Below, in pieces: positions 36,131 to 47,200 of a stretch of 64,000 nucleotides of DNA; within the stretch, counting starts at the first letter, position 1, and each line of letters starts with the position of its first letter. Position numbers and translations under genes: made by a program. The notes beneath the pieces are model-generated. The model worked only from the letters and a program-made list of their open reading frames with translations. It had not been told where the DNA came from and made no database searches. This DNA is from Cyprinodon diabolis (taxonomy: Eukaryota > Chordata > Actinopteri > Cyprinodontiformes > Cyprinodontidae), in assembly GCA_030533445.1 (NCBI GenBank), contig CM060075.1, positions 35,147,196 to 35,211,195 of the forward strand, given 5' to 3'.

Positions 36131-37424
36131 CACACTTTTATTTCCAGAGAAGCATCATGAAAAGTTGATTACTTTCATGCAAAAGGCAACCTCAACACCA
36201 GTCTGTGAGTCCGAGACTGAGTTGTGAAATGCGGCGCTGCGTGAAACAGCCACCAACAGTGAACCGCAACCACGAGCCTTTAAAGCCCCATTACGTCTTA
36301 TTCCACTGGAAAATCCCCCCCAAAAAACATGCTAGATTGCCTTCGCTGTAACAGCCAATCAGAGCTGCCGCTTTTCAATGATCTCATTCGATAATTACAA
36401 GCTTTAAATAATGTGCCTGACTCTGAAAGAGGCTGTGACAAAAACAAAATACGACTCCATAAATAACACATAAGCTTCGAGCATGCGAATCAGAATTCCT
36501 TTAGCAATAAAATCTGATTTATTATTCGTGGCTATTTGTCCTTAAATGTAAGGATAGAGAGAAAAAATAAAGTGCAAAAAATTTGCTGATTGTGACAACT
36601 TTTCCTGCTGAGTCTGCAGCTGGGGAGACAAACAAGCTCTGCAAAAACAGTGTTTTGGTTTAGGAAAACTACTACGTAGCCCTTAAATCACAGGATAACA
36701 GGTTGGATGCTTGCACAGACCTCATGCATTGGTTTCTGCAATGTTACAGCACATGACAGGCATTCCCACAAAGTGCACCACTGAGAAACGTCATTAATCT
36801 CATCGTTGGATGACAATGTACAAAAAAAGAAAAAAAAAAAGAAAAAAAAGGAAGTAAGGACAACAAAATATATTTATATTTTTCTCTGAACAATAAATTA
36901 TTTGCAGTAGTCATCTCAGTTTAAGTAGCAAGCTTTCCTTCAGTGCAGAATAGCTACACTGTTCTGATCTGTCCCCGTGTTATGCAATCAAAGCTTATAC
37001 TTTCACCTGGGTGATACACATTAACAGGCTCGTGTTCCTTCACACGACAAACCTGCAGAGAATCAGTAACCGTCGTTGGACATATCCGGCTGATCATCCG
37101 CCATCTACGTCAGGTGTAACAGCAGCAATGAAGCCCTTTTTCAGAAAGTTGTTTGTTTTGTTTTTTTTAAAAACCTTCAAATCCTGACAGCCCATAACCT
37201 ACAGAGGTACAGAGAGAGACGCAGTACGATTCATTCACAGTCTGAGCGCAGTTAGATACATAATATGTACAATCAGGGCCCCCCTTGGGGGAGGGGGGGC
37301 TTCGGCCGGCACTAAATGAGCCGGCGTGGAGCCATCAGGAGCTCTAGGAGGACACTTGGGACCAAGAGCGCTGATGGGAAGAGGGTTTCTGTTCTGGGGT
37401 GTTTTTTGGCACTTCTCTGAGAAG
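36131..37424 (-). other. probable 3' UTR of the camk2n-like gene
   Basis: Sequence after the camk2n stop codon on the minus strand. A minus-strand AATAAA (TTTATT on plus) at about 36138 could end the transcript. The UTR length of about 1.3 kb is inferred, not shown. Confidence 0.4.
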
Positions 37425-40400
37425 TTAGGAGATTGGGGACAGAGAGACGGGGCACTGGCCGTTGTTGTTCATGAGGTCGTCCAGGTCTTCATCATCCAGG
37501 TCCACTGTAACAGAAGAAGGAAGACATTACACTTTTATATTGAAATGGGAATATTTATTCAATATCTTTTATTATTAAACTTGCTTCTTTGACATCTTGG
37601 ATGGATTTATTTTTTGAACTACTAGTTTTTTCAGTACACTTGATGATTAACATCCAAAAGTGGATTATTTTCCATCAGAAAACAGACTGGATGCACATTC
37701 CTCCTGGGTGGATCATTTGTGAATTTGGCTCAAATATTCACTCCACCACCTCTGCTTGCTCAAGAACAGAAACAGCTCTGGGCAGACTGCTGGCTCCATG
37801 ATGATTTGTTTTTTTTTGTTTTTTTTTTAAATCCATTTTCCTATAATGTGTTTTCTACTGAGCTGCTTTCTCTGCAGAAGCCTTTTGTTCATTTTATTTC
37901 CCCCCAGAACAAAACACCGGAGTTGATTCTGGCTTAAGACAAATGATGAATTTATGGGAAAGCCCCTCAGCTGTTGAGTACAGTGGAGGATCAGTAAGGC
38001 TGTGTGCCTGTTTCTCTACTAAGAGGCATTGGAAACATTTTATAAGGTTTATATATAAAACTCCCACCACTACGTCCTTTTATCAGCATAAACAAAACAG
38101 TAATCATATTTTCTCATTTTAGTTTAAAATCAAACTTTCATGTATTTAATTTTATCTGGCAGAGAAACACAGATTAACCAACCTTAAACAGAGGGGTGGG
38201 CTCAGGTTTTGGCTCTCAAAAACCTATAACAAAGCTTTAGAGTTGATTATTTCCCACTATCACCTTAATCCTCATCGCCATGCAAGTGGTCAAAATATCG
38301 CTCCTGCAAGGCAGGCCAATAACTACCCTAACGAGTCGCCATTACAGAGGCGTGGGCCAGTTTTGGGTTAATTTACAGGCCAACAATGATCTCCCAGTAC
38401 CTGTTTCCGTTCAATTTGCATATTTTCTAAGCCATAAATGCTTTGTTGGGCTACTCTATAAAAGCCTGGAGCTCCATGCTACTCCAGACATTTTAAATTG
38501 GAAAAGCTTCCTGGATGAGAAGCGAAACGTCTCCAAACTTGGGAAAAAAGTCCAGTTGGTTTTATTTTTAGTGTTCTATTTGTAAATGGACGTAAACATA
38601 TAGGGTTTTGGTTTGAAATGTGTCATGCATTTGTATTCTTTCATTTTATCTTTTTTAAACACAGGTGTACTCCTGGATAAAATTCAAGGGCACCCCTTGC
38701 CTTGAGAGGACCCGTTATTAATAGACAATATGTGTAAGTCTATAAGCATGAAGGTACCACCGTGGGTAAGGGAATCCACCTTAAATGACAGGCCAAAAAA
38801 TTAAAGCATTCATCAGAAGCAGGTATGGGGTAAATTTTAATCTATGAATGACCAGCAGAGATCCACAACTCAGGTTAGAGATTCTATCGACAGCATAAAT
38901 CCAGTATCAGCTGTCCAGTATGCAAATTTTTTTTTTTTGGAAGAAAGTTCACGTTTTTGAAATATACCATGCAGGCAACATAGCAAACAGAGCAAAACTG
39001 AGCTTAATGGCAAAAGATAACTAGAAATGTAGGTGGGAGGTATGGCTGGGTAATTATTTCCCTTTGCTATATAGTCGCAATTTAACAAAATATTTGGGTA
39101 GTTTATCCGCAGAGGCACTAAATTTTGGTCGAATTACATTTAACAAAACAAATACATTTTTTTTCTCCCCTCATTTCAGCCCTTTAGGTAGCGGTAATAT
39201 TTTCAAAGTTTCTGTGATGAAAAAGGTAAAAGTAACTTCCAGCTAGCACAAAGATCTATGCATGCAAGTAGACGCAAGCACATTTACAAACATTACAGTA
39301 AAAACCTGCAACAATGGATTTTGCAAAGGTTTTCAGATCATGAAACAACTGGAACCCTGGAGTGAATCATCTACATGCTGGTTAGTCTAAAGCAGGCATT
39401 CCCAAACTCAGTCCTCAAGGCCCCCTGTCCTGCAGGTTTTAGAGGTTTCTCTGCTTTAGCACAGCTGGTTATAATGATTGCAGTAGACCAAAAGCCTGTT
39501 AATCAGCTTTCAATTAAAATCAGCTGTGCTGGAGCAAGGAAACCTCTAAAACCTGCAGGACAGGGGGCCTTGAGGACCGGGTTTGAGGATGCCTGGTCTA
39601 AAGGAAACAGAGATTTAAAAAAAATAAAATAAATTTACCATCCTATTACTGGTTGAAAATAATTACGATTACAATTGTTGGTAAAATCGTTCGGCCCTAT
39701 TAGGAAGAGCAATTCATGCTGCAATTAAAACAGCTAAACACAGGGATGCCATCAATATGCTGTGGAGATCTCTTTTTCAAGCAGATGTGATGTAGAGATG
39801 GAGGTAAATAAAGAATATTTGCATACACTGAGGAAGATTCACCTCTTGTCCGGACATCTCCAACCTAATGGACAGAGCTAGTGTGGGATGGTAAATTAAA
39901 GCCCTGAAATGCCTCAGTTAATGTTTACAGTTAAATACAATAGATAATATCATGTAAACTTTATTATTACTAAAATAGATGATCACAATCCAATTAGACT
40001 GAACCACAGCAATTGAAGAACCATAAAGAAAAAAGATCATATGTGGTTTAAATATTCCTCATAAGACTGCATTTAATCTGGATTGATATTTTCAGCCATT
40101 TTTGATAAAAAAAAAATTCTTTCCACCTAATAATGGACTCTACCAGGCTCAGACTGGGAACGATTTTCGGCCCCGGCATTTTTTCATCTACCGGCCCACT
40201 TACGGACCCGAATCCCCCCATGGAAAAAAAAAAAAAATAGAATCACAGTCAAACGTGTGCATCTGAAATGTGAAACACATTGTGGATTAACCGATCTATA
40301 TTAAAGCATCTGCTTTTTGTCTTGAATCTTCTCCGCTCCCCCTTTCTTCTCTTCGCCAACCCTTTCCATGATTTTTAGCCCATCCACTGAAATGAAGCAA

Positions 40401-41474
40401 TAACCGAAGCAACATCCGCAGCAACCGTATTCCCATGGACCAGCGCCATCACTGTACAAACGCCAACTCATGTTTTCCAACCGAACTTTTTTTTATAATC
40501 GACCTGGATAAACAAAACCTCGCCTGATTTGAACCAAATTCTATTGAGCTCTTAGGCCATGAATCTAAACAAAAACATTTTTTACCCATAGACGGCCATC
40601 CTATTGGGAAACATCCCAACCTGGCAACAATGCTCGCAAGACAGGAAATGTTAAGGGCTGGTTATACTCCCCTCAGCAGTGTGTCGCAGTGAGCTTGACG
40701 TAGACATTTTTAATTTATGCCCAATATTGAAGCCTGGACTGTGGCGACGTTAGAGGGCCAATCAGGAACTAGCAGTGGGTCTAACTACGGCAGAGGAGGT
40801 GAAGTGGGGGCGTGTTTAGTCCAACAACAGAGGGACATGAGGGCGAAAAAGAGCGGTGATCCAGGGGCAAAAAAGGTTCCCAGTGTTCTCGCACACCTCG
40901 CTCTTCTAGCTGGTCCATCTTCACGAGTCGTTTTCAGCAATTGCAGTCATAAAAACAAAACAAGCCCGCAAGAAGATGTAGAATTGACCAATCAGAGGTC
41001 TCCTGTCTGCGGCACTCTCTGCGGTCACCTACAATTTGGGAGAGGTGCAGCAGAGTGTCTACAGAGGGGACGGGGACGTTTTTGCGTTCACTGAGACACA
41101 CGCAGGCGACCTAGTTTCGAAGTATAACCCAGCCTTTAGATGCAAAACGCCATCATGCACCCAAACATATTTTTGCAAAATATTTGAACATAAATTCGCC
41201 AAATACAAGAGGAACATCGTAGTTTGATTTAAAGAAAGGGTAAAATATTGAGGAAATAAATAAATAAAGCTATGTATTTAAGATTTAACTGACCTTTTTT
41301 GGAGCGACCAATCTGACCCAGTTTCGGTGCTCTCTGTCCCAGCCTCTGGGGATTCGGGCCGCCGCCGTGTGCGTCCCCCTGCGGGTGGCCCGGGTTGAAC
41401 TGCCCCGCGGTGCCGGGCTGCCGGGGAGGACCGCTGTGAGGGATCAGCTCCGGGATTCCTGACGCTCCGTACAT
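37425..41474 (-). CDS. camk2n: CaMKII inhibitor, divergent camk2n family member
   Basis: Small cytosolic inhibitor of calcium/calmodulin-dependent kinase II, 86 residues from two exons: 41294-41474 and 37425-37504. The donor GTCAGT and acceptor TTACAG give K60-V61 across the join. The diagnostic inhibitory segment is RAPKLGQIGRSKK (48-60) followed by VDLDDEDLDDLM. It corresponds to the family consensus RPPKLGQIGRSKR plus VVIEDDRIDDVL. The N-terminal half (MYGASGIPELIPHSGPPRQP onward) is Gly/Pro/His-rich and unlike the MSEVLPY start of CAMK2N1 and CAMK2N2. The tail NNNGQCPVSLSPIS also differs from theirs. This looks like a third family branch rather than an orthologue of human CAMK2N1 or 2. 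It is the only host gene on the minus strand here. Confidence 0.88.
37505..39392. other. camk2n intron, 3' part, with a repeat fragment
   Basis: No other gene is seen. At 38490-38560 the text GGATGAGAAGCGAAACGTCT matches the end of a common fish retroelement (possibly Penelope-like); the fragment may begin near 38280. Confidence 0.4.
39393..39595. mobile_element. hAT-type MITE in camk2n intron
   Basis: Inverted ends of about 70 bases start CAGGCATTCCCAAACTCAGT. There is an exact 8 bp duplication GTCTAAAG at 39385-39392 and 39596-39603. Length is 203 bp, almost a perfect palindrome. Confidence 0.95.
39604..41293. other. camk2n intron, 5' part, no gene seen
   Basis: Includes GC-richer text around 40640-41110 that looks repeat-like. 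The open frame at 40717-41094 has no recognisable motif. Confidence 0.45.
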
Positions 41475-42180
41475 GCTGCACTTCTCCTTCTCCGCCGCTA
41501 GGTGTCACCGCAGACCAGAGCGTAGACGTCGCCTCTCACACTTCCGCAATGCTTCTCAACGTGTAGAAACAACAATAAAAACACGCCGAAATGATGGAAA
41601 TAAGAGCAGGAAAAGTCCTCACAGCCTGTCGATCAAAGTAGAAACGGTGGTTAGAACTGAACTGAAGCGAATAAGCGGCCTGTTATTAACAAACGTGATG
41701 CGAACACAGAGAGAAGTGCTGCTTCTCCTGCTGTATAACAGGTGGAGAAATTGTTTCCCCCCTGCGTCACGAATCCGACTACTAGTAAAATAACCTGCCT
41801 TTATTTCCAACCTATGGGTTAAAACAGTAAAATTCTACTTGACTTTTTTTTTTTTTTTTAAACACGCTATCCCGCTCTAACTAAAGAGAAATTAGGCTCA
41901 CCGTGTCTTTCCAGATGCCGCAGTTTAAAGGCTGAATCCGTCAGATTGCTACTGAGAGCCGCCGGGTTGTTGTTGTTGTTTACCGCAGATCTCTGCTTCT
42001 GCTTCTCTGCTGTTCCTGGAACCTCACCAAGGAGGAGGAAACAAGCTGCGTGGATTTAAAGGGGCCTCTCTCTCTCTCTCTCTCTGTCTGTCTGTCTGCC
42101 GTGGGGATTTCCTCCTGTAGTGTCCTGACTCACGCAGCCGGGGACGTCAGAGTGCGGTGGATAAGATGCCGACAGTTGAT
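41475..42180 (-). promoter_or_regulatory. CpG-rich promoter and 5' UTR region of camk2n
   Basis: Upstream of the camk2n start codon the DNA becomes rich in CpG. It includes a (CT)n stretch and CTGT units at about 42068-42098. A good minus-strand donor (CACGGTGAGC) at about 41900 and an acceptor (CACCTAG) about 30 bases before the ATG suggest a spliced 5' UTR. The first exon would then lie near 41900-42100. Inference only. Confidence 0.45.
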
Positions 42181-42270
42181 CAGAGGAAACGCACAGGTTG
42201 GGAGGGGGAGGGTTCAGAGGGCTCCTTAATGGCGGAGTGACTCAGAAGGCAGCCAATGACAGCCTCTGCT

Positions 42271-42426
42271 CTATTATCAACCACGCATGAGGACCTAGTG
42301 AACTTTAACAACCCAGGCTCACAGAGATAACTAGTGACGCGTAAGTTTCTATTATCAACCACGCATGAGGACATAGTGAACTTTAACAACCCAGGCTCAC
42401 AGAGATAACTAGTGACGCGTAAGTTC
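42271..42426. repeat. 78 bp direct tandem duplication
   Basis: Copies 42271-42348 and 42349-42426 differ at one early position (GGACCTAGTG versus GGACATAGTG). Each contains TTTAACAACCCAGGCTCACA and ACTAGTGACGCGTAAG. It lies roughly 0.8 kb upstream of the camk2n start codon. Confidence 0.95.
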
Positions 42427-42581
42427 CTCAGTCATTTCTCATTTCTACTTCATAACTTTGTCAATAATCCTCCTGGTGTTTTGATGATTCTCTAAAAATT
42501 ATCTTCGGACACTGACTGTCTTATACCCACTAATTATTTAGATAATACCTTACTGATTTGAGAAAAAAAAAATAAAATAAA

Positions 42582-42584
<3 letters not shown>

Positions 42585-42674
<90 letters not shown>
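42585..42674. repeat. (TA)n microsatellite
   Basis: About 90 bases of TA, preceded by A-rich AAATA units. Confidence 0.97.
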
Positions 42675-43186
<512 letters not shown>

Positions 43187-43241
43187 CTGGTTCAAAAATC
43201 AACTCATCCAGGAAAAAATAATGACATTCATTTTTGTAGTG

Positions 43242-43333
43242 TAGTGGTGGAAGGTAGCAAAATAAATGTCCTTGATTACTGTACTTAAGTACTTTTTTGA
43301 GTATCTTTACTTTACTTGAGTATTTACTAGGGG

Positions 43334-43405
<72 letters not shown>

Positions 43406-44135
43406 CAAGAACTGGTTCAAACTGGTTCAAACTGGTTCAAAACTCAATTTCTATTCTTATTTTACATCATACAAGTTGCAGATGAGTAGACATCCATTGC
43501 TCCAGCCTTATCAAAATATTACACTTTTTCTTAGTTGAAGGACACCGCTCTCATTCCATTTCCAAATCTTTGGCACTTAATGAAGATTATAACTGTATAT
43601 CCGGACAGAGAAACTGTCCTAATTAGATAAACTATTGTGGAAAACATCAGTTCTGACATGCAACAGGCAGCTGATATTAATGTTTATTAAACTCACACAT
43701 CATCAATGATAATTATCCTGACAATTTCAAAGTGAAACATTGTACTTCCTACTCAATTTAATATCAAGGAAGCTGCTGGTTACTAGTTCTTTTCGGCTTG
43801 GCTTAATTTTGTGATCCACTGTAGCTATTTTCTTTTTTGAAATGCAATTTCAACATGGAAGATAGCAGCCCTAAGGACTGAATGTGGACACCACTGTTTT
43901 AGAGAAACAGAAACAGAAATTTACTGATATTATAAAATGTAATTTATATACTTTTTTGAATACTTTAAATCCCTGTACTTTTGAATACTCAAGTATTTTC
44001 AAAAGTGAGTACTTCAATATTTTAACTTGAGTAGATCTTTGAACCTGTAACTTTTACCTATAGTTGAGCAAGATTTGACTATGAGTATCAATACTTTTAC
44101 TCAAGTACTACTGTTGAGTACTTTGTCCACCACTG
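43242..44135. mobile_element. probable hAT-type non-autonomous element, split by a (TA)n tract
   Basis: The left end TAGTGGTGGAAGG is followed by TACTTAAGTACTTTTTTGAG. The right end ACTCAAGTACTACTGTTGAG is followed by CTTTGTCCACCACTG. These are the terminal blocks of a common fish hAT-like repeat (CAGTGGTGGA...). No matching 8 bp duplication is seen. A (TA)n tract interrupts it at 43333-43403. Confidence 0.6.
43333..43440. repeat. (TA)n microsatellite plus 10 bp tandem repeat
   Basis: TA tract to 43403, then the 10-mer ACTGGTTCAA repeated three times perfectly at 43411-43440. The same GAACTGGTTCAA word directly follows the previous TA tract at 43184. Confidence 0.9.
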
Positions 44136-44971
44136 CATGTCTGCAGTCCCTTGTCTATGTAGTCCTACCTTAATAAAGATTACGAAGGAGATTATGTTTT
44201 CGGTCGTGTTTCTGGGTTAGATTATTAACAGGATTAGTTAAAAAGTTATGGTCAAATTTTAATAAAATTGTTTTACCAGAGGTGCGCTTCATGCCATTGA
44301 CAAATTTATATCATTTTGGTGATGATCCAGATTATAATCAATTCTTAATTTTTAAAGGCTTCTTTAACATTGTGAGAAAGGGGTATTTGGCAGAACTTAC
44401 ATCTCCACTTAAACCAGAGGGAAGAGGCAGTATTGACAGCTTCAGTATCGGACTCAAAACATCTAGAAGTATTATACTGACTGACAAAATACAAATACAC
44501 AACAAAGGGAGTCATGCCTCGCTCTTCTGCAGATCAAAGAAGAAAGCAGAGCGAATGAAAGAAGGAGAGCAGAACAGACACCAGAGGCTGCAGACAGACC
44601 GTCTTTCATTACAGCCACGCAGACGCCTCATGCCACAGAACAAGTCATTAAAATTTGGTCATGATCCACATGACGTGGGAGTTCTAGCTGTCGGTCTAAG
44701 TCACATTATGGGGAAAAAATGTGCTGCTTAACGGAGGTCTACACTCTCTGAGTCCTTTTCTTGTTGCAAATGCCTCCTTTAACCTAAAAAATGTTTTGCT
44801 ATTGAAGAAAAAGAACAAACATCATACTAATTATATACCCCTGTTTATAATCAAACTTTCATTTGCTCACTTTCTTTTCTCTTGTCCAAAGCGTTTAAGT
44901 TTTCTTTCATTGCAACCTTAAAATGACCTTTCTCAGCTCAGTCTGCAGCTTACTGACTGCATAATCCCACT
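44136..44971. other. intergenic, no assigned gene
   Basis: A 149-codon open frame at 44282-44731 has no recognisable domain and is probably chance or repeat-derived. Confidence 0.4.
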
Positions 44972-45151
44972 CAGTGAACCGTTGTTCTGTCAGGTGAGCA
45001 TACCCGGTTAGACCAGTATAGTCAACACCCCTTTATCCTTTTAGTTTATCCCTTTAGTTTTGTTCGAAAAATAATCTTGCACATCTGTATTGACTATGGA
45101 TATGCTGGTCTGACCTGGTATGCTCATCTGACAGAGCACCGTCAGTCACTG
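44972..45151. mobile_element. short inverted-repeat element (MITE-like)
   Basis: Arms of about 60 bases: CTGTCAGGTGAGCATACC near 44987 pairs with GGTATGCTCATCTGACAG near 45117. The outermost words are CAGTGA and TCACTG. No clear target duplication. Confidence 0.6.
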
Positions 45152-46082
45152 GTTAGATTATATGAATCTAAATAGAAGGTGAAAGCTATTGCTGTGAAAA
45201 GCATAAAACTTTCTCTTGTGCAATAAATGTTCCAGTATATAATTTCTAAGTTAAAGGACCTCTGTCCAATTCTGTCCAAGATTTAAAAATCTGTCCCAAT
45301 TACAGTACTGTAGATTAAAAAAAATACTTCATGCTGATTCTGAAACATCCATGAACCACCAAAGCTGGAGTTTACCTTAAATGTGCTGGCACAGCTAGAA
45401 CAGCAGGGGCACTGTCTACTATCAGGTGCACTGATCAAGACAGACGGAAATCAACAGCAGCAGCTTACATCGACAAGTCAAATAACTCATATTGTGAAGT
45501 TGTATCTTGTTAAAATGACAGGAATAATGCTAAGAGTTACCAGGTTGAGGCCTTTATGCCTAAGAGCACTGCACCAACTGTCAAGCTTTAAATTGAGGGG
45601 CTTTTTCAATTCATTTTGCACCAAAATGTACAGAATTATAGACAACTTTGACAAAATGATTGCAAAAAAAGCTGAAAACTAATTTCAAAGTGGAGAGTTA
45701 TGGATATATGAAATAAAAGGCGGAGATAGAAACTCATGGCTGTGTGTTTTCAAAGATTTGATTACCTAGTAAGCTACCCTGACATCCGTCTGAGCTTGTG
45801 AGGTGAAATTCTTGTTTTGTTCAGGTAAGTAATGGGCTGTTCTGGTGATTTAGACATAATGCATGTTATTAGCGGTATCGTCTGTCATTAGATCCTATCT
45901 AAAAGACCCTCTTGTTGTGTTTTTTTTGTCTACCATCGTTGGTGAAAGTTCGTTGGGACTCAGGTAATTGAGTCATGTTTGTGCAGGAGCAGGCGCTATC
46001 TTCAGCTTCATCACATTTCACGAACAAATCTAAGCAGCAAACAAAGATAGGCTTTGTCCCCACAAAAAAAAAGAATTCATCA
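45152..46082. other. intergenic upstream of the secreted-peptide genes
   Basis: No gene recognised; the open frame at 45383-45682 lacks motifs. Confidence 0.45.
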
Positions 46083-46148
46083 GACATGTCATGACCTATC
46101 CAGGACTCTGCAGCCCTCATGAATGAGGAAGTTCTGGTGCTATAAAAG
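46083..46148 (+). promoter_or_regulatory. promoter of secreted cysteine-rich gene 1
   Basis: A TATA box (TATAAAAG, 46141-46148) lies 61 bases before the ATG. Just upstream, GACATGTCATGACC and TGCAGCCCTCATGAATGAGG recur in similar form before the second gene (49614-49668). This shared block suggests common regulation. Confidence 0.65.
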
Positions 46149-46208
46149 TGCCCATCTTGGTGCCGTTTCCCAGAAGCATTTGGAGCGAGAAGAGAAAATC
46201 TGGACACC

Positions 46209-47200
46209 ATGGCAAAGATTATAACAGCGACTCTGCTGCTCGTTATTCTGGTTGATTGCTTCTCCAACAGAACAGGTACGTGCACAAGAGAGATTTTTTT
46301 TTAAGTTGTTCTAGGGGCATGTGATGCTGTTTTTCCAAATCCGTTCTCCACTAAAATGATCTGATTCTTTCCCATCGATCCTTACAGCTCGTGGTGATAA
46401 ATCTGATTCTGTTGGATTTACGAGGGCTAATGTTCGTTCATGCCGATGCTCCAGTAAGTAATCAAATACACTTATTGTTTAACTCTTCTTGTTTAGATGA
46501 ATGCTTTATTATAGATTGGATATTTATGGGTTCACAGCAGGTGATACTTTTATTCCAGGGATTTCCTTTGGCAAGATGAAGTGTCCTTTTCCACTCATAC
46601 CCACATATGAAGGACAAAAGCATAAAGTTTGTCAAGAACATCAAAATGGTGAGTGAAATACCACAATCTTCTAAACAATTTAATAGCACTTTTAATAGTT
46701 TTATATTGCAATTATATCATTAATACTTTAATACCCAAAACGTATCTGTTCAGATCAAATTATTTTATTTCCAAAAACGAACATTAAGTTCTTACATTTT
46801 AGTATCAAGTTTTTCAAATATTGCTGTCGATATGGAAAAAGTACCACATGACAGAAAAATGCATTTCAAATGTGATGCATTTGGTGTTTTACGGTTAAAA
46901 TGTTATATGACCACCCCTTTTTTTCTTGTTTTCTTTTTCCAAAGTTGAGAGATGTCTCCCAGCACATACGGACTTATACATTCCAAAAGAAATGCGGAAA
47001 CTTATGCATTGCCTTTGCTGCAATTTAAACATAAAGAGTAAGTCTAACTTTGTCTTTTATTTCCTTGTTTTTTCTCGCAATGTTTTAAAAATTAATTTGT
47101 AAAAAAGTGATGCAACTACTGATTTTTCTCTTTCTTTCTAGGAACCCCAGCCATGAGAGAGTTCTGCAGATTCTCATGTCATCATCCAACACCTTTATAA
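46209..47200 (+). CDS. small secreted cysteine-rich protein 1, unknown family
   Basis: Five exons: 46209-46275, 46388-46453, 46559-46648, 46945-47037 and 47142-47200. All introns are GT-AG and phase 1, giving 124 residues. Exon 1 is a signal peptide (MAKIITATLLLVILVDCFSN). The mature protein has ten cysteines at 41, 43, 53, 69, 78, 97, 99, 100, 114 and 118. They include a CRC motif and a CLCC motif. An RGD tripeptide (24-26) sits at the probable mature N-terminus. The end is RTPAMREFC...TPL. The downstream paralogue has one exon fewer. The layout (signal exon, then a CxC exon) is chemokine-like, but cysteine spacing does not fit CXC or CC chemokines, and I do not recognise the family. A polyadenylation signal lies at 47424. 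Confidence 0.72.

Noticed and set aside
40717..41094. 125-codon open frame in the camk2n intron
   Set aside because: No recognised family; GC-rich repeat-like DNA, better seen as intron.
44282..44731. 149-codon open frame
   Set aside because: No domain, no promoter or splice sites, basic composition typical of chance reading through a repeat.
45899..46285. Minus-strand open frame over the start of secreted gene 1
   Set aside because: Antisense shadow of promoter and exon 1; no motif.
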